This document shows positions 10,413 through 22,361 of a stretch of DNA of 64,000 bases, piece after piece. Numbering within the stretch: the stretch's first letter is position 1; every line of letters begins with the position of its first letter. A program made the translations under genes and the position numbers. The notes beneath the pieces were generated by a model that was given only the letters and a program-made list of their open reading frames with translations, ran no database searches and was not told the DNA's origin. Source of the DNA: Larimichthys crocea (taxonomy: Eukaryota; Chordata; Actinopteri; Sciaenidae); NCBI RefSeq assembly GCF_000972845.2, contig NC_040032.1, forward strand, positions 5,041,073 through 5,105,072, in the 5' to 3' direction.

Positions 10413-12419
10413 CATCTGTAGCCAGCCTCAAGTGGCCATTTGAGGAACTGCAGTTTTTGGCACTTCTCCATTGGCTTTCCAACAGGGGATGCCGCTTGGC
10501 AAAAACAAAGTTTAGTGCTCAAATGCAAATGAGAATTTCTATTATTGTGGAATTAGGAGTTTAGTTGGGTGGTAATAGAGCATGTCTGTGAAAGCTATGT
10601 ATTGCACAGTTTACTGCAAGGTGGATAAAACAGGGTTATTTTTTATTTTTAAATATGTCAGCCAGCTTCAGAAGAATATAGTGACAAGCATTATCTAAAA
10701 ATGTGAGGTTTGCTGAATACCAAAAAGAGTAAAGACTTAATTATTATAATTAAAAAACATTCATATACTGCATAATATAGGTCTATACCAGAGAGAGAAA
10801 TATAAGCAATTTGAAGAATTATAGCACATGAACTGAGTTTGCATAAATGCTTGTATTCACATTAATATAAGCATACAAGCAGGGTAGGGCCCTAAAGGCT
10901 TTTGAAATGAGTATTGAACTAGACACAGTACTTTCACTTTAAGTAGGTAATATGTACCAACATCTATATGCAGATGATAAAATCCAAGGGAGATAGATTA
11001 TGTGCAGCCTTCAGGCAGCACTGAATGGATTTAAATCTTTTTACACTGTTAATTTTAAGAGCACACTTCTATCAATTACAGTCTCACGGGTTAGATAAGA
11101 TTAAACAACTCACTGGCTCTCTTTCTAATGCAGAACTTTGAACAAAACAGCTACACTTGTAGCCCCCTCCAAAAAGGATCAATACCTGAATCGGATGAAG
11201 AATCACTTTATTCACAGAGTGCAGGAAAGCAGGATGGATTTTTCTTTGTAACATCAGTGCAGGGACACTGATAACTTACAAGGGAAGATAAATGTGTACA
11301 GGCAAACCAAGTATGAGTATGACACATGTTATATTAGGGTTACATATTTAGAAAACATACATATACAGGAAACTGAATATGTACAGCTATGAAAATATGC
11401 TACACTGTTTATATGTTACAATAATTTTCAAGGTAATTCGAGCTGTGTGGTAGCATATTATATGGGTGCATTAGTAGAAGAAGGTTCAGTGGTTCTTTGC
11501 TCTGAATAAAAACACAGAGTTACAGAGCTTGAAAAGTGACAAGATGAATGAAGCCTTAGGTCACACAGACTTGCACAGACGTTGAGAGTCTGACTCTTCC
11601 CTGCAGTGAGCTTTCCCTATTACACCAGTCTGGTCTCAGGGCCGCTTAGCTCTAATTACTGCACCCTAATGGCAAGGCCAATCACTAGTAGGTTAATTGT
11701 TTGATCTCTGCCATATGTACAGCCTGCCGTCATGTTAATCCACCCCTCCACACATACATGAGTGCACCATGCAGCAGCCCACATGGCTCAGCTGTACCAA
11801 CACAGATGAGCAGGGAAGTGTGTCAAGGTGAGTTTAGATGTGAGGTCAAATCTAATCTAAGTTGTAAACTAACAAACAGAAAAATAAATAAAATAAATAA
11901 ATTAGAAACATTTTCGTCATTATGTGCTCCCTTTTTACCTCCCTTCACACAGTTTATGCCTGAGTTGTGTGGGAAATTTGAATTGAACAACAAGAATAAA
12001 ACGAGCCCCATCTCTAACGTTGTATCCTGTTCTCTTTATACATCCATGAGCTGCTCATACTCATCATAGAGGCAAATTTAACAAAGCAATTTCAGTTTTC
12101 AGCCTTTAGGTTACAGAAAGACTATGCATCCACTTGCCTATCTTAGACAGAGTACAAGAGTTGCCAATCTGCCAAGCAATCACAACTTGTTATAATGTTC
12201 ACTTGAATTGTCGATTAAAAAAAGCAAAAATGTATGCAAGCCTGATAGTGACTATGTGAAGATATTGTGTCCTTGTATCCAAAGATTGTATAGCTGTTTG
12301 AAAGGGTCATTCATATCATTTGAAAAATGAATCACACACTCATACACACCTCCGCCCCCCCACACACACATATAGCACACACACAGCTTTCCAAATAGCC
12401 TTGCCTTGATGGAAAACGG
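10413..12419. other. Non-coding stretch, no recognised feature
   Basis: About 2 kb of AT-rich sequence. The 122-codon plus-strand frame at 11701-12069 has no recognisable domain, and part of it is a low-complexity AAATAAATAAAATAAATAAATT run. A CA-rich patch lies at 12333-12383. No gene is supported. Confidence 0.55.
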
Positions 12420-12660
12420 CACATCCGGGGGGAAAGGACAGATATTACACGGATCATTAGCCGCAAATATAAAACGGAGCATCACAGCGGCCTAATGACG
12501 CTTTGATAAGCTCTGTTCTGGAAGTAAACATAATCTGTTGACTTTCAATTCTTTTGTCACACCACCAATGATAGTTGAAGCAGAATGAAGCATTCCACTG
12601 TGAATGGACTGCTGTCGTGCGGAGCAAGGCAATGTTGGACCCTCTCAAAGAAAATAGGAG
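12420..12660. promoter_or_regulatory. Candidate conserved non-coding element
   Basis: Unlike its surroundings this stretch is balanced in composition, lacks simple repeats, and carries several intact TAAT/ATTA cores, CpGs and a GATA-type site (CGGATCATTAGCCGC, GCGGCCTAATGACGCTTTGATAAG). This is the texture of vertebrate enhancer-like conserved elements. Conservation itself cannot be judged from one sequence. Confidence 0.2.
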
Positions 12661-13305
12661 CTGGTGGGGAAGAGAAGTTCAACAGAGAAGTTCATCTTTT
12701 TTTTAACTAACATTTGCTATATGACAAATACATCAAAGTGTCTACAGCTGCTTCTCATCTGACTTGACATAAACGCCTGCTGTCTTTCAAGCCTTTCCAT
12801 TACCATTGATCACTCACTTGCAGTGAGTCACAACACCTTCTGGCAGGACTAAAAGTGTTTATCGTTTAGAATTTACAGACACCTGCAAAAGATTCCATAG
12901 AACTTCCCTACAAGGTAAAAAAGCCAGGGTTTCCAATATGCAGTTATCTGTGGACCAGATCCAACAGTACTCTGGTAACTCATTTATAACCGCCAAAATA
13001 CATGCATCTTATTTTTGCATTAAATGTCCTTAAATAAAACACATTGATAGGTTTATAAAGGTCAAACATGAGAAACATGAGCCTGATGTGTACAATAGCC
13101 TAAAGTTAATATGGAGGTAAACAGCACACATCAAGTACACATGGAAATTAGATGAAATTAACTAGACTCTACATCAGTGTGTGTGGTAAGAGCCAGACAT
13201 ATTGATTTCATGGCAAACTTGGTGTCCACCAGAGCTCTCATTAGGAAATTAATATTGTGGGATTCGAGGTGAAACAACCGGTGGGGACCTCACCATGTGT
13301 GTGAG
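12661..13305. other. Non-coding stretch, no recognised feature
   Basis: About 650 bases with nothing recognisable up to the start of the hAT-like element. Confidence 0.5.
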
Positions 13306-13788
13306 CAGAGGCGGTCCTGGCCAGATTTAAACCCTGGCCGAACCATCCCTTGAGGGAGAAGAGGCTAATAAATAGCCTATAGCCTACTGTTACTCATGTC
13401 ACTCATAGAAATCTGCATACCTTTATCTTTCGCCCGTTTCTCCCCCCTTTTTTTTCTTTTACTGAACTGGGCACCTGGTGGCTTCTTTGGTCTTTTACTT
13501 TGATCCATGATGAAGATGAAGACTCGACATCATTAACTTTTGCTTTACCTTTTAACTTTTGCCCTCCCCTTTGCCTCTTTTGACATACACACAACCTGTA
13601 TGACTCTCAGCAGCAAGTTGACGTGACAATGAGGGCCCCCCAGTGCCCACTCCACTAACTTGACATGGAAATGAGCGATAGTCTAGAAAACTGGCGAGTT
13701 TTGTTTTGAGGTTGTTGTTTTTTTGCGCCCTTACATAGATTGCGTCCTGGGCAGTCGCCCACATTGCCCAAAGCAAAAACCAGCCCTG
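13306..13788 (-). mobile_element. hAT-like DNA element, internally deleted
   Basis: The right end read inward on the minus strand is CAGGGCTGGTTTTTGC and the left end is CAGAGGCGGTCCTGGCC. Both have the CAG-GG-type tips of hAT elements. The 8 bases outside each end are TGTGTGAG (13298-13305) and TGGGTGAG (13789-13796), an 8-bp target duplication with one change, diagnostic for hAT. The subterminal GGGCAATGTGGGCGACTGCCCAGG block is typical of a common vertebrate hAT group. At 483 bp it keeps only the beginning of a transposase gene. Confidence 0.85.
13377..13508 (-). pseudogene. hAT transposase N-terminus, 43 codons
   Basis: ATG at 13508 (minus) opens 43 codons ending in TAG at 13377. The peptide contains KKPPGAQFSKRKKRGEKRAKD, the basic stretch with a P-x-GAQ-x-(K/R)K core found just before the TTF/BED-type zinc finger of many hAT transposases. 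The zinc finger, the RNaseH-like catalytic core and the dimerisation domain are all missing. The element runs into its terminal repeat about 70 bases after the stop. No function is possible. The assignment is by motif and by the hAT ends around it. Confidence 0.7.
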
Positions 13789-13796
13789 TGGGTGAG

Positions 13797-16019
13797 CAAA
13801 GAAAGGCATGCAAACAATAAAGGACTGAAAAATAAACTTTTGCCAAGACACTATCGGGCTTAGCAAATAATTGATTTGAATCGAAATCCTGGTTTCTTAC
13901 AGGATAAGACACACAGAACTCGAGGAATTCCTGTGACACGACCATGACCATGACCTACACTGTGACATAAGACTAGCCTAGGCAGTAGTCCTCAACTCAC
14001 TGGATGAGCAGCCAACTGTTCTTTTTGTGTTTGGATCCTGAGTGAGATCGGGGTGCAACTGTCAATCATCACTGTACTCAAGTTTTCTTCACAAAAGAGA
14101 GTGATAATCCCTAAGCTGCTCTCTTTCCCACACTGCTGATGGACGCTGTTTTCTTCTGCTGGAAAAGCGATGTAACAGGCCCGTCATCGTTCGAGCGCAA
14201 GCAAAACTCCACCAGATGTATCAGATGGACAAACACATAGAAATCGCTGCCCGGAGTGATATCAAGTAAGAGGCTTTTGTCTGGGCAGAGACAGTAGGCA
14301 GTCTGCGGTAAGCTGCATTTTATCAGTTAAAAGGACCAGTGCCATGACTGGCGAGTCTAAGTTCGCCTGCCGGGTTTCTGAGTGATAAAAAACACAGTCA
14401 CTGTGCTTTGCTGCGTTTGTTAGGTTTTTTGGATTTTACTATGTGTGCTTTCCTTTCTCTTTTTACTAATCCACAAATATGCACACACATGCCCACCTTA
14501 TGCACAGCTACACCTACATATACAATGATTTTAAGGCCTAAATGGTGTGGTAGTATTGCTCTCATTTGTTGGAAGGCATCTGGTAGGTAGATGTGTGAAA
14601 CATACCACATTTTTCACCTCTTTGTTGAACCTTGAACATAACATCTTGAGATAACCCCCATGCAGCCATCTTGTTCCCTCTCCTAGCTAACCCCATTCAT
14701 TCACACCTCCACCCACCCACACCATTTTCATGCCTGCCATACGCTTACCTGCTGTTCTTTTTATGCTAACCCAAAATAAGCTAAATTAGAATAATAAGAT
14801 TATGGTTTTGCCTCCCATTAATTTCTATGTAAAAGTGGCCCATTTGATACGGGTCACAAATAAACTCGAATCAAATACTCTAATGTGCAAAATCACATGA
14901 TTATCTAATGTTCACTTGGTTTGAGAGAGGGTGGAACTGACATCTTAACCAAGAAATATTGTTTTGTTCATGTCTTCTTTTATAACTGCAAGGCCAAATA
15001 ATAAAAGCTCCAGAGAAGGAGGAAGTTAAATGTTTAATAAAATATATAATTTACAACTGCTGTTGTCAGTGTGCTACCCACGCTAGCTCCTGCAGGTTAT
15101 AAATTACAACCCTACCCAAGCTGTTACCTGTCCACTCCATTTTTGCCTCACCACTCAAGTATATGTTTGCCTTGTGAATGTTTGCCTTACTGCAGTTTTA
15201 CCAGAATTAAAACAAAGTTTACCCATACCAACAAGTAGCCAATCAGCTATGGTAGATAAATCTAATTTGCTATGGCAGACAGGAAAACAAGCCATGCCAT
15301 AGCTATACAGTAAGGCACAATAATGTGGCTGCAAAATAAAGCTGCTAGGCAGGTAAACTGTATATACTCTGGGACTGATTGGCCAATGTGGCGCAGATGC
15401 ACAGGCAGGTGAAGAGCCAGGTTACTGGTTAAGGGTATGAGCACACTGAGGACTAAGGACTAGTGGACAGAAGAGGAATCGATTGTGTTGATAAAGCTGA
15501 ATCACCATGACAAAACTAGTTAAAACATAGTATGCCAAAGTATTCAGGGATCATATCTACTGCAGAACTCATGTTGCAGTATGTACACTGCAAGTTTCTT
15601 GTTTTACAACTTTTAGTTCCTCAAAGCTACAAAAACAACAGAATATCGTTTGTCATTGCCCCAAGATTATGTTTGGATTAAAATGTTTACTTTCTTGAGG
15701 TTCCCTGCAGGTTTTAGGCACGCGTACCATTATGTAGCTGTTGTTTTAATAACTGCTGTTTTGTTTTTCTTGTGTAAGTTCACAAAGATGCACTTTCATA
15801 GTCCTACAGTCTCATGGTGTAACATTATTGCACTGATCAACTGGTGATGGCAACATGCCAAGATATTATGCAATGCTCCAACAAAGGTAGGCATGAAGAA
15901 GACTGCAACCTGGAGTATCTAAGGATGTGTTTTGGTGAATAACAGTGAAATGAGAAGAAAACCTCACAAAACCATTTCAAGGTTAGAGGACCTTTGTTCT
16001 TATGGTTACAATAATAATC
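13797..16019. other. Non-coding stretch, no recognised feature
   Basis: About 2.2 kb. Frames at 14398-14610 and 15650-15847 are short, overlap on both strands or are isolated, and show no domain or convincing splice sites. Nothing else is recognised. Confidence 0.55.
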
Positions 16020-16071
16020 ACTTGGTTAAGGTTAGGGAATAATAATAATCATAATCAGGGTTAAAAGAAAC
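16020..16071 (+). repeat. Short dispersed repeat, copy 1
   Basis: ACTTGGTTAAGGTTAGG followed after a short AATAATAAT insertion by GGGTTAAAAGAAAC. The same two blocks occur in inverted orientation at 43594-43630. GGTTAAGGTTAGG-type repeats are common in fish genomes. The family is not assigned. Confidence 0.5.
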
Positions 16072-16255
16072 AAAAATAAAAATAGTGAACTCCCAACCCA
16101 AACATCTGTCAACATTTTCCTACTTTGTGGCTCTATAAGAATGTCATATGTTTTCCACCTTTGCTCCTAATGAACAAAAGTCGTGATTAATGTGGTTGCT
16201 AGAAGTCTTTATAACTAAAATGTTTACTTGATGCAGATTGGGAGTCAACAGTGAC

Positions 16256-16352
16256 CTGGATAAATACACTTACACTTGTTCCTGATGCCTTACTGCACAA
16301 CAAAACAAAAATGAGAGCTGAGGTGCCTGTGAGCAAGCCACACCCCCAGCTG
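16256..16352 (+). repeat. Short dispersed repeat pair, copy 1
   Basis: Two blocks, CCTGGATAAATACACTTAC and GCTGAGGTGCCTGTGAGCAA, reappear in the same order and orientation at 18307-18369, with a shorter spacer there. The second block resembles the AGGTGCCCTTGAGCAAGGCA motif seen in dispersed fish repeats. The family is not assigned. Confidence 0.55.
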
Positions 16353-16739
16353 TGCAGTAGTAAGATCAAATCCAGCTATAGTGCGGGGTAGGGTGAGTGA
16401 AGCAGAGTATTCCCTGAAAACGCTTAGTCAATCTACTCTGAATAAATAAATGGAGATGTGTTATTGGAAAATGACTGGTTTGGTCACAGAGAATTGAGGT
16501 CATAAAGCACCAACCACATTACTTGTAGGGCAGATAGCTGTCATCATTTATTTCTCTCAGCTATCAGTATGTGAGTCATAAAATTTAAACTTGTGAAGGG
16601 GGCTCTCCACACCAGACCGGACATCAATTGTTGTGCCTCTCGATCATGCTATATATAACTGGATCCCTCTACACCTCATTACTCAAAATGCAAATCAGCC
16701 TTAGAATCATTTAAATTCATCAGGGAAGCTGCCTTGTGG

Positions 16740-17000
16740 TGAGAGGTTGCTAGCAATAGGAGAGGGTCAACTAAGGCTCTGGTTAATCTCTGCTTCCTCT
16801 ATATTCATTTTCTTTATAATCGCTGAAAACCTCAACAGCATTTAGAAAGCAATCCCCGCCCAGAGCGCTGTTTACTGTGCACACAATCTGTAAAGTCTGG
16901 TGGACAGAGAAGAGGCGCAGGAATACTGACGGGCCTGCTTCATATTCAGCTCTCTGCCGCATCTGGAGGGGCCTTATGAATTCTAATATAGCAGTAAAAG
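16740..17000. promoter_or_regulatory. Candidate conserved non-coding element
   Basis: A repeat-free stretch of mixed composition with a GC-rich core (CAATCCCCGCCCAGAGCGC, about 16850-16869) and several homeodomain-like TAAT sites around it. It carries open frames on both strands without splice support. This is offered only as a region to test for cross-species conservation. Confidence 0.2.
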
Positions 17001-17404
17001 GCCTATGCACATGGGAAGTGTGGTCAGTAATGTGTTTATTGATTTACGTAACTGCTGATAAAGTCTACATGGTGTTAATACAATATCTCTATGAAATCAT
17101 TTGTTGATGGCTAAAGTGCTGAAGTGCATAATTTAAGGCAGTTACATACAGCGGAAATAACACACGTGCTAGTTGGTGAACCACAGTCAACACACTTATG
17201 ATTCATCAATGTAGCAATACTGACATACAGTACAAAATCAATGCTTCATTTGTTTTGATGACATTGACGTGGTTTGGTTTCCATAGTTACATCGTAGGAT
17301 AAAAAACATAATATATGAACATTTTAGTGTGCATATGAATGTACAGCTTTCCAAAGCAGAAAGATATGCTTTAAAAAATGCTTAAATAAAGTGTGATTTT
17401 GTAA

Positions 17405-17432
17405 CCACACACACACACACACACACACACAC
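17405..17432. repeat. (CA)n microsatellite
   Basis: About 14 uninterrupted CA units. It directly borders the CpG-rich patch to its right. Confidence 0.95.
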
Positions 17433-17439
17433 CTTTTCC

Positions 17440-17660
17440 CCGTCCGCTTCAGTTCCGCGCCAAGGGTGCACACTTGGCAGCTCTAATTCAATGTATGCAT
17501 ACACTCAAACTGATGAAAAACTCACCGGGTGTGTGGAAATGTGCCCGCCACAGCTTACCTGTCCGCTTCCGGCGGAGAAACAGGGCGTAATAACAGACGT
17601 CATTATATAGGAGGATGACGCGCGTTATTATTGATCATGTGATGCGGATGTTTTTATTAA
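17440..17660 (-). promoter_or_regulatory. CpG-rich patch with promoter-like signals
   Basis: This is one of the few clusters of CpG dinucleotides outside transposons. Read on the minus strand it holds, in order, a TATA-like TATATAATG (about 17602-17609) joined to a CRE-like TGACGTC, an ETS-type CCGGAAG (about 17567-17573), a consensus splice donor CAG|GTAAGC (exon end 17559), and a second donor CCG|GTGAGT (exon end 17526). Together these would fit a short first exon of a minus-strand transcript. No coding sequence can be linked to it here. All signals could also be coincidental in a CpG-rich relic of a mobile element. Confidence 0.3.
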
Positions 17661-17840
17661 TAATGTCAATGTGTCCGAGTACCATGCAGTTTCTATGGAA
17701 GAGAAATGATGACCAAACTGGTGTCATTTTTGTACAATGGTGATGGTCATATGTGAGAAAAATGGACGTTATAATGACAAAAAGATGTTGTTATTTTTTT
17801 TATTATTATTATTTTTAGAAATGTAGTAGTCCTAGTGGGA

Positions 17841-17890
17841 GGGGCTATAACTATAAAAGGGGCTGCGTGGGTCCTAATCAGGGAGAGAGT
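17841..17890 (+). promoter_or_regulatory. Candidate TATA-box core promoter
   Basis: A consensus TATAAAAG at 17852-17859 is framed by G-rich flanks (GGGAGGGGC before, GGGGCTGCGTGGG after), a usual layout for TATA-driven promoters. It would start transcription near 17882-17890. It points away from the minus-strand signals at 17.5-17.6 kb, so the pair could form a divergent unit. No reading frame is evident downstream. Confidence 0.3.
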
Positions 17891-18306
17891 GGTTGGTTAC
17901 AGAGAAGGTAACAGTGTATTGAGAAGTGAGTTTTGAGTATCGTGTAAAGTCAGAACATCATTTTTTCGAATAAGCCTGGTTAGAGAAAGAACCCTGTGAT
18001 AGTAAGAAATTAAATTACAAACCAAACACAACTACAACAAGGAAAACAGATTCCGAAGAGGGTACATGTTAAATGGCTGGTTAGACTGTAGTGGTCCACT
18101 TGGTTATAAGAGACCGGAACTGTTACCCAAGACTGTTTTGGTTTGATTTGGCCAGTTAAAATCCATATATATTCCCTTGCAATCTATCTAATATAATTTG
18201 ATCAAATCTCACTTTTCTTGGTTTGGATCTGAACACTTTTCTCCAATGAGCATTTTTATTGGAAATACTAGTATTTAATATTTATTAGTCCCCATTAGAA
18301 CAGCCT
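17891..18306. other. Non-coding stretch downstream of TATA box
   Basis: About 400 bases. A GTGAGT at about 17926 could act as a splice donor for a transcript from the TATA box, but no acceptor or frame can be tied to it. No other feature is seen. Confidence 0.4.
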
Positions 18307-18369
18307 CCTGGATAAATACACTCAAACTTGCAAGTTGAGGTGCTCTTGAGCAAGCCACATCCCCAGCTG
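18307..18369 (+). repeat. Short dispersed repeat pair, copy 2
   Basis: CCTGGATAAATACACTCAAA and GTTGAGGTGCTCTTGAGCAA match the copy at 16256-16352. The region between the blocks is shorter here by about 34 bases. Confidence 0.55.
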
Positions 18370-20869
18370 ATACTTAGTGACCAGCAGTAAAACACTATAC
18401 TATAAGCAGGTCGGATTAGGTCAGGTCAAATTCAGATATTTCTGTTGTGGTCTATCTAATTTTATCTAATCTAATTTGACTTTTCTTGGATTGGAGCGGA
18501 TTGCTTTGTGTGTCATATTCTGCACGTCTAATGTGAGCAATTCCATTGGGAATATTTACTCAAATACAAAAAGAAACATAACACACAAAGCTTATGCGAG
18601 CCCAGTAGAACTCAGAAATGCTATTTGCAAGTGATAATTATTTGTTTAAAGTCAAAGTGTCACCATTTGCCATCTGGATTTAAGCAGTGCTCACAAATGA
18701 TTTTTGTGAAATGGCATGCAGAGTAGCAAGGTCACTATTTCTGTAAAGACATATTTCAATTCATTGAGAACTATAATTGCTATTTTATTCACCTCTACTG
18801 TAATAGGGTGGAAGAAGAGATCTCAAAAACTAAGCAAAAGGAGACCAACACTATCTGCATCGCTATCACTAGACTAAAGTTAGAAAATATGTAACAAACT
18901 GATTTTGTCATATAATCATAATATTCAAATAATAATAGATAATACATATATTCTTAGTGAATTTTTAGTTGTCTTGCAAAGTAGGACGCCTTTCATTCAC
19001 TGTGTTTCTGTCCAAAGTCAAAGCAGTAGCCCTGCACTGCCTCACTGCTCAGTGTATGCCTCAGTTAACCTGGACTGTGTTGTACACGCCCTGAGGCATG
19101 CTGTCAAAAAACCTTGCCTGATGACAACCTGACAACTCCATCCATCTTATTTACCCGCTGGACAGCGCAGATCTGCCGTGGCAATCAATAACGCTCACAA
19201 TTAGTTTCCCTCCTGGGTGTGGAGGCAGGGGGAGGTACACGAGAGGGGGGTACAGGGGTTGGCCAGCAGTCCCTGACACAGCTGGACAGAGTGTACGTGT
19301 GGCCCGGGTCCATGCCAGCCACATGTCCTGACATTAGTGAACATCTCTTGGGAGGCAGTGACATTTCCATATGTCCAGTGGAAAAGAGGCAGAGCTGTGT
19401 GTGACACAATTCGTCTGCAGACACGCATGTTTGCGAGTGTGTTTTTTCTCCGTTATGTGCGAGCACTCATGTGCATTGTTTTGTTTTTCACCTTGGCTTG
19501 GTGACCTGGAAAATCTCCTCTAAAGGGCACGCTGAGAAGCTGAGGAGGACTCTCTGGAGGAAGCTGATGGATCTATATCAAGCCATAAAAATAGATAACT
19601 GTCATTCGTCATCGGGGTGTCGGTAAGTTAACCCTGACCAACAGTGCTTAGCCACACACAGCAGCCACAGAGCATACAAGTCCCAGCATGCTTCAGTGTC
19701 ATTTGGATGCCCTTAGCAACCTGGCATGACTGCAGGCGGGTGATTGATACCAGATTTCCTCTTTATGATTATCTTTTTATGTGATAAGATAAATTAGATC
19801 AGGAACAATATAGAAAGAAAAAAATCAAATAAGAAAGACATATTGCCTGAATTCAAGTGATTCATTAATCTGAGGAGGTGATATATGCTAAATATGACCT
19901 GTCATTGAGGAATGACAGAGATTAAACAATGGATATACTATTTTTTTATCTTCTATTTACCCTTTTGGAAAATGACGTGTCATTTGAGCACTGATACAAA
20001 GAAAAAACGATCGAAATAGATAAAGGTGAAATAAAGGTGAATAACTGAACATCAGTGCTGAAGGTCAACAGATGAGTTTCGCTTTATTGGTAATCAGTAA
20101 TAACTTGGTTTCCCTTTTCTCTTGTCTCTCTGCTTTGTTTTCTATATCACACACTTGGCCCAGGTACCCGTCATGATGTCTTTACTGCAAATGCATGTTT
20201 CAGACTCTTCTAAGGAACATTTACACTTCTTAAGTCATCCAAATGCTTATCTGGCAGAAGCACGACACATCAAAAAGCCACATTTTCCTCTTTTATGTTT
20301 TTAGAAATTATTAATGTTGCTAAACCCTTTTAAAATCCTAAGAGAATGGCAAATACATATTCGATTTCCCTAGAGGGCAGTGAAGAAAGTCTGCACAAGC
20401 AAGTTGCTCTGCAGGAATACTGCACCATAGTGAAAAATGTATTAACTCAGCATTACAAAAACACTAAACAAATAAGAGATGTACCCTCCTTTAATAAATG
20501 AGGCTTTAACAATGAGAAACCTGAGGACAATTGTTTCTCAAGGCAGAGGCAGAACTTCAGGCAGGAGCGAGTTTGTGCTGTTTTGTAGTATTTAAGAACA
20601 AAGTCTAATTTATCCATGTTCACTACAGGAAAACGTAACTTTGATTGTTATTACAAAGAACACATTTCTCTTTCCATGCCCCACTAAAAGACTGCTGAAA
20701 AAGTAGAATAATCCATGAAAATAGCTGAAGGACATAACCTAAAAACTGAAGCTGTGTCAGTTTGACTGTACAACTTGTATATCTCATCAACCTGGATGTC
20801 CTTGAAGGTTAAAGACAGGGGTCTCAGCAGCCTGTGGCGCCATTAAATCACTGTGCGTCAGTGTTAAAC
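18370..20869. other. Non-coding stretch with possible regulatory islands
   Basis: About 2.5 kb. The part at 19140-19260 (CAATCAATAACGCTCACAATT) is repeat-free and TAAT-rich and may be regulatory. Overlapping frames on both strands at 19185-19466 come from GC-richer sequence and show no domain. The rest is unremarkable. Confidence 0.45.
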
Positions 20870-21060
20870 TTTGATCATGACAAATAATGGTGTTTTCATG
20901 TGAGCCCACGCATTGGACATCAATAAAGCCTAATGGCGTGTCAGCCCTATTAATGGATTACTGCACAGAGCTCATAAAAACACAATATCCCATCAAGTCT
21001 AAAGGCCCTAATGATCCCACAGTGTCTAGTAAAGTCACTGTAGGTCCCATCCCCTGATGG
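20870..21060. promoter_or_regulatory. Candidate conserved non-coding element
   Basis: The stretch holds several intact homeodomain-type sites close together, including TTAATGGATTA (about 20950-20960, a paired/bicoid-type core), CATCAATAAAG, CCTAATGGCG and CCTAATGATCCC, with no simple repeat. Such clusters are common in vertebrate developmental enhancers. Conservation is not testable here. Confidence 0.25.
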
Positions 21061-22285
21061 ATATCAGCTCTTAGTCCATTTCATCTTACTGCGGTTTAAG
21101 AGAACAGAGAATGTAAAGGGAGGACAGTATGATTACCTGCAGAGGTATGCAAGATAGGAGACTCCCAGTGTAGTCTTAAGGGTAGTAAAAAAAGTGGACT
21201 GAATATTAAACTGGTAGTAAAGGAGAAGAAAAATGTGTTGGTTTATGTGACGTGAAGGGAAAATTAAGATTCCATTGGCGCTAAATTTTTAAATCATACC
21301 CATAGCAGCTTTAAAGACAGTTCCACATTTTCAGTAATACATTTATTTGATGTCTTGCTGCAAATTATATGAGAAGATTAACACCACTGTCATGACTGTA
21401 GGATAAACCATCAGCCAGCAGGAGATTATTGTAGCTTAGATTTAGACTAGAAAGAGAAAAAAAGTGTCTACTCTGGCTCTGTCCAAAGGTAACAGAATTT
21501 GCCTACCCACACCTCTAAATCTGAATCTCACTAATTAACTCATTATATTTCATTTGTTTCTTCTGTGGACAAATAAATCAATAACAAGATGTGGTCCCGT
21601 GTTGGAAGAGCAGATGGCCGCAAGATAAATACACTATTGTACGTGACTGGGGCAATATTATGCGTTAATTATATCTTACATATTTTCATTGACTTTGTTA
21701 TATAGAGCGGGCTGGATCACGTCAGTATGTCCAGGTAACGTCTATTTTCCTGTGTGTCCTGTGAAAAAAACTTTTAAGATAAATGTTTAGTGGACTTTAA
21801 GAGCAAACAGAGCCAGAGACCAAATACAGTGTAAACAGGGGTGAATGTGCAGTGGCAGGTGGAGATCTTGCTGAGAGGGAATCAGAGAGTTTGTGCGGGG
21901 ATGGATTGAAGATGTACAAAGTTGCTGTAGTGTTTGTTACCACAAGGGAGACTGAATCATCTGAATCTGAATCATCGTCTGGGAGGTTGAGCTGGTCAAC
22001 CACCAGTGAAGTGAGGCAGGTGAGAAGGGAAAATGGAAGCCACGCTTAGCAACACACACACACAAAAAGTGTCATCATAACGAAAACTGCTATGTAGCAT
22101 TTAAGTTCTTTGTGTTCTTTCATCCACTGTGACAAAGAGTGATTGTAGCAGTGGAGTTTACGCCACTGAAAAGTCGCACATTACTTATTTTATGTTCACT
22201 ATCAATAGAAATCACAAGAAACTCCTGATCTTCTCATGGCACTACTGTAGTTCAGAACCTGTAGTTGCATATTTGAAGAGGTGCA
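21061..22285. other. Non-coding stretch, no recognised gene
   Basis: About 1.2 kb. A minus-strand frame at 21797-22003 begins with an acidic run (LPDDDSDSDDS) produced by a GAATCATCTGAATCTGAATC-type near-repeat on the plus strand. No domain or splice context supports it. Confidence 0.5.
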
Positions 22286-22286
22286 C

Positions 22287-22361
<75 letters not shown>
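22286..22361. repeat. (ATCT)n microsatellite
   Basis: About 19 tandem ATCT units without interruption. The array is read through by a plus-strand frame as repeated Ser-Ile-Tyr-Leu, which is an artefact of the 4-base period. Confidence 0.97.

Noticed and set aside
21797..22003. Minus-strand acidic peptide (DDDSDSDDS) resembling a transposase N-terminus
   Set aside because: The acidic run is a by-product of a short GAATCATCTGAATCT near-repeat. No transposase motif or terminal repeats surround it.
22286..22361. Regular repeat array resembling a CRISPR-like pattern
   Set aside because: It is a 4-base tandem repeat without spacers. The same applies to the GATA array at 35256 and the GAAT array at 28487.
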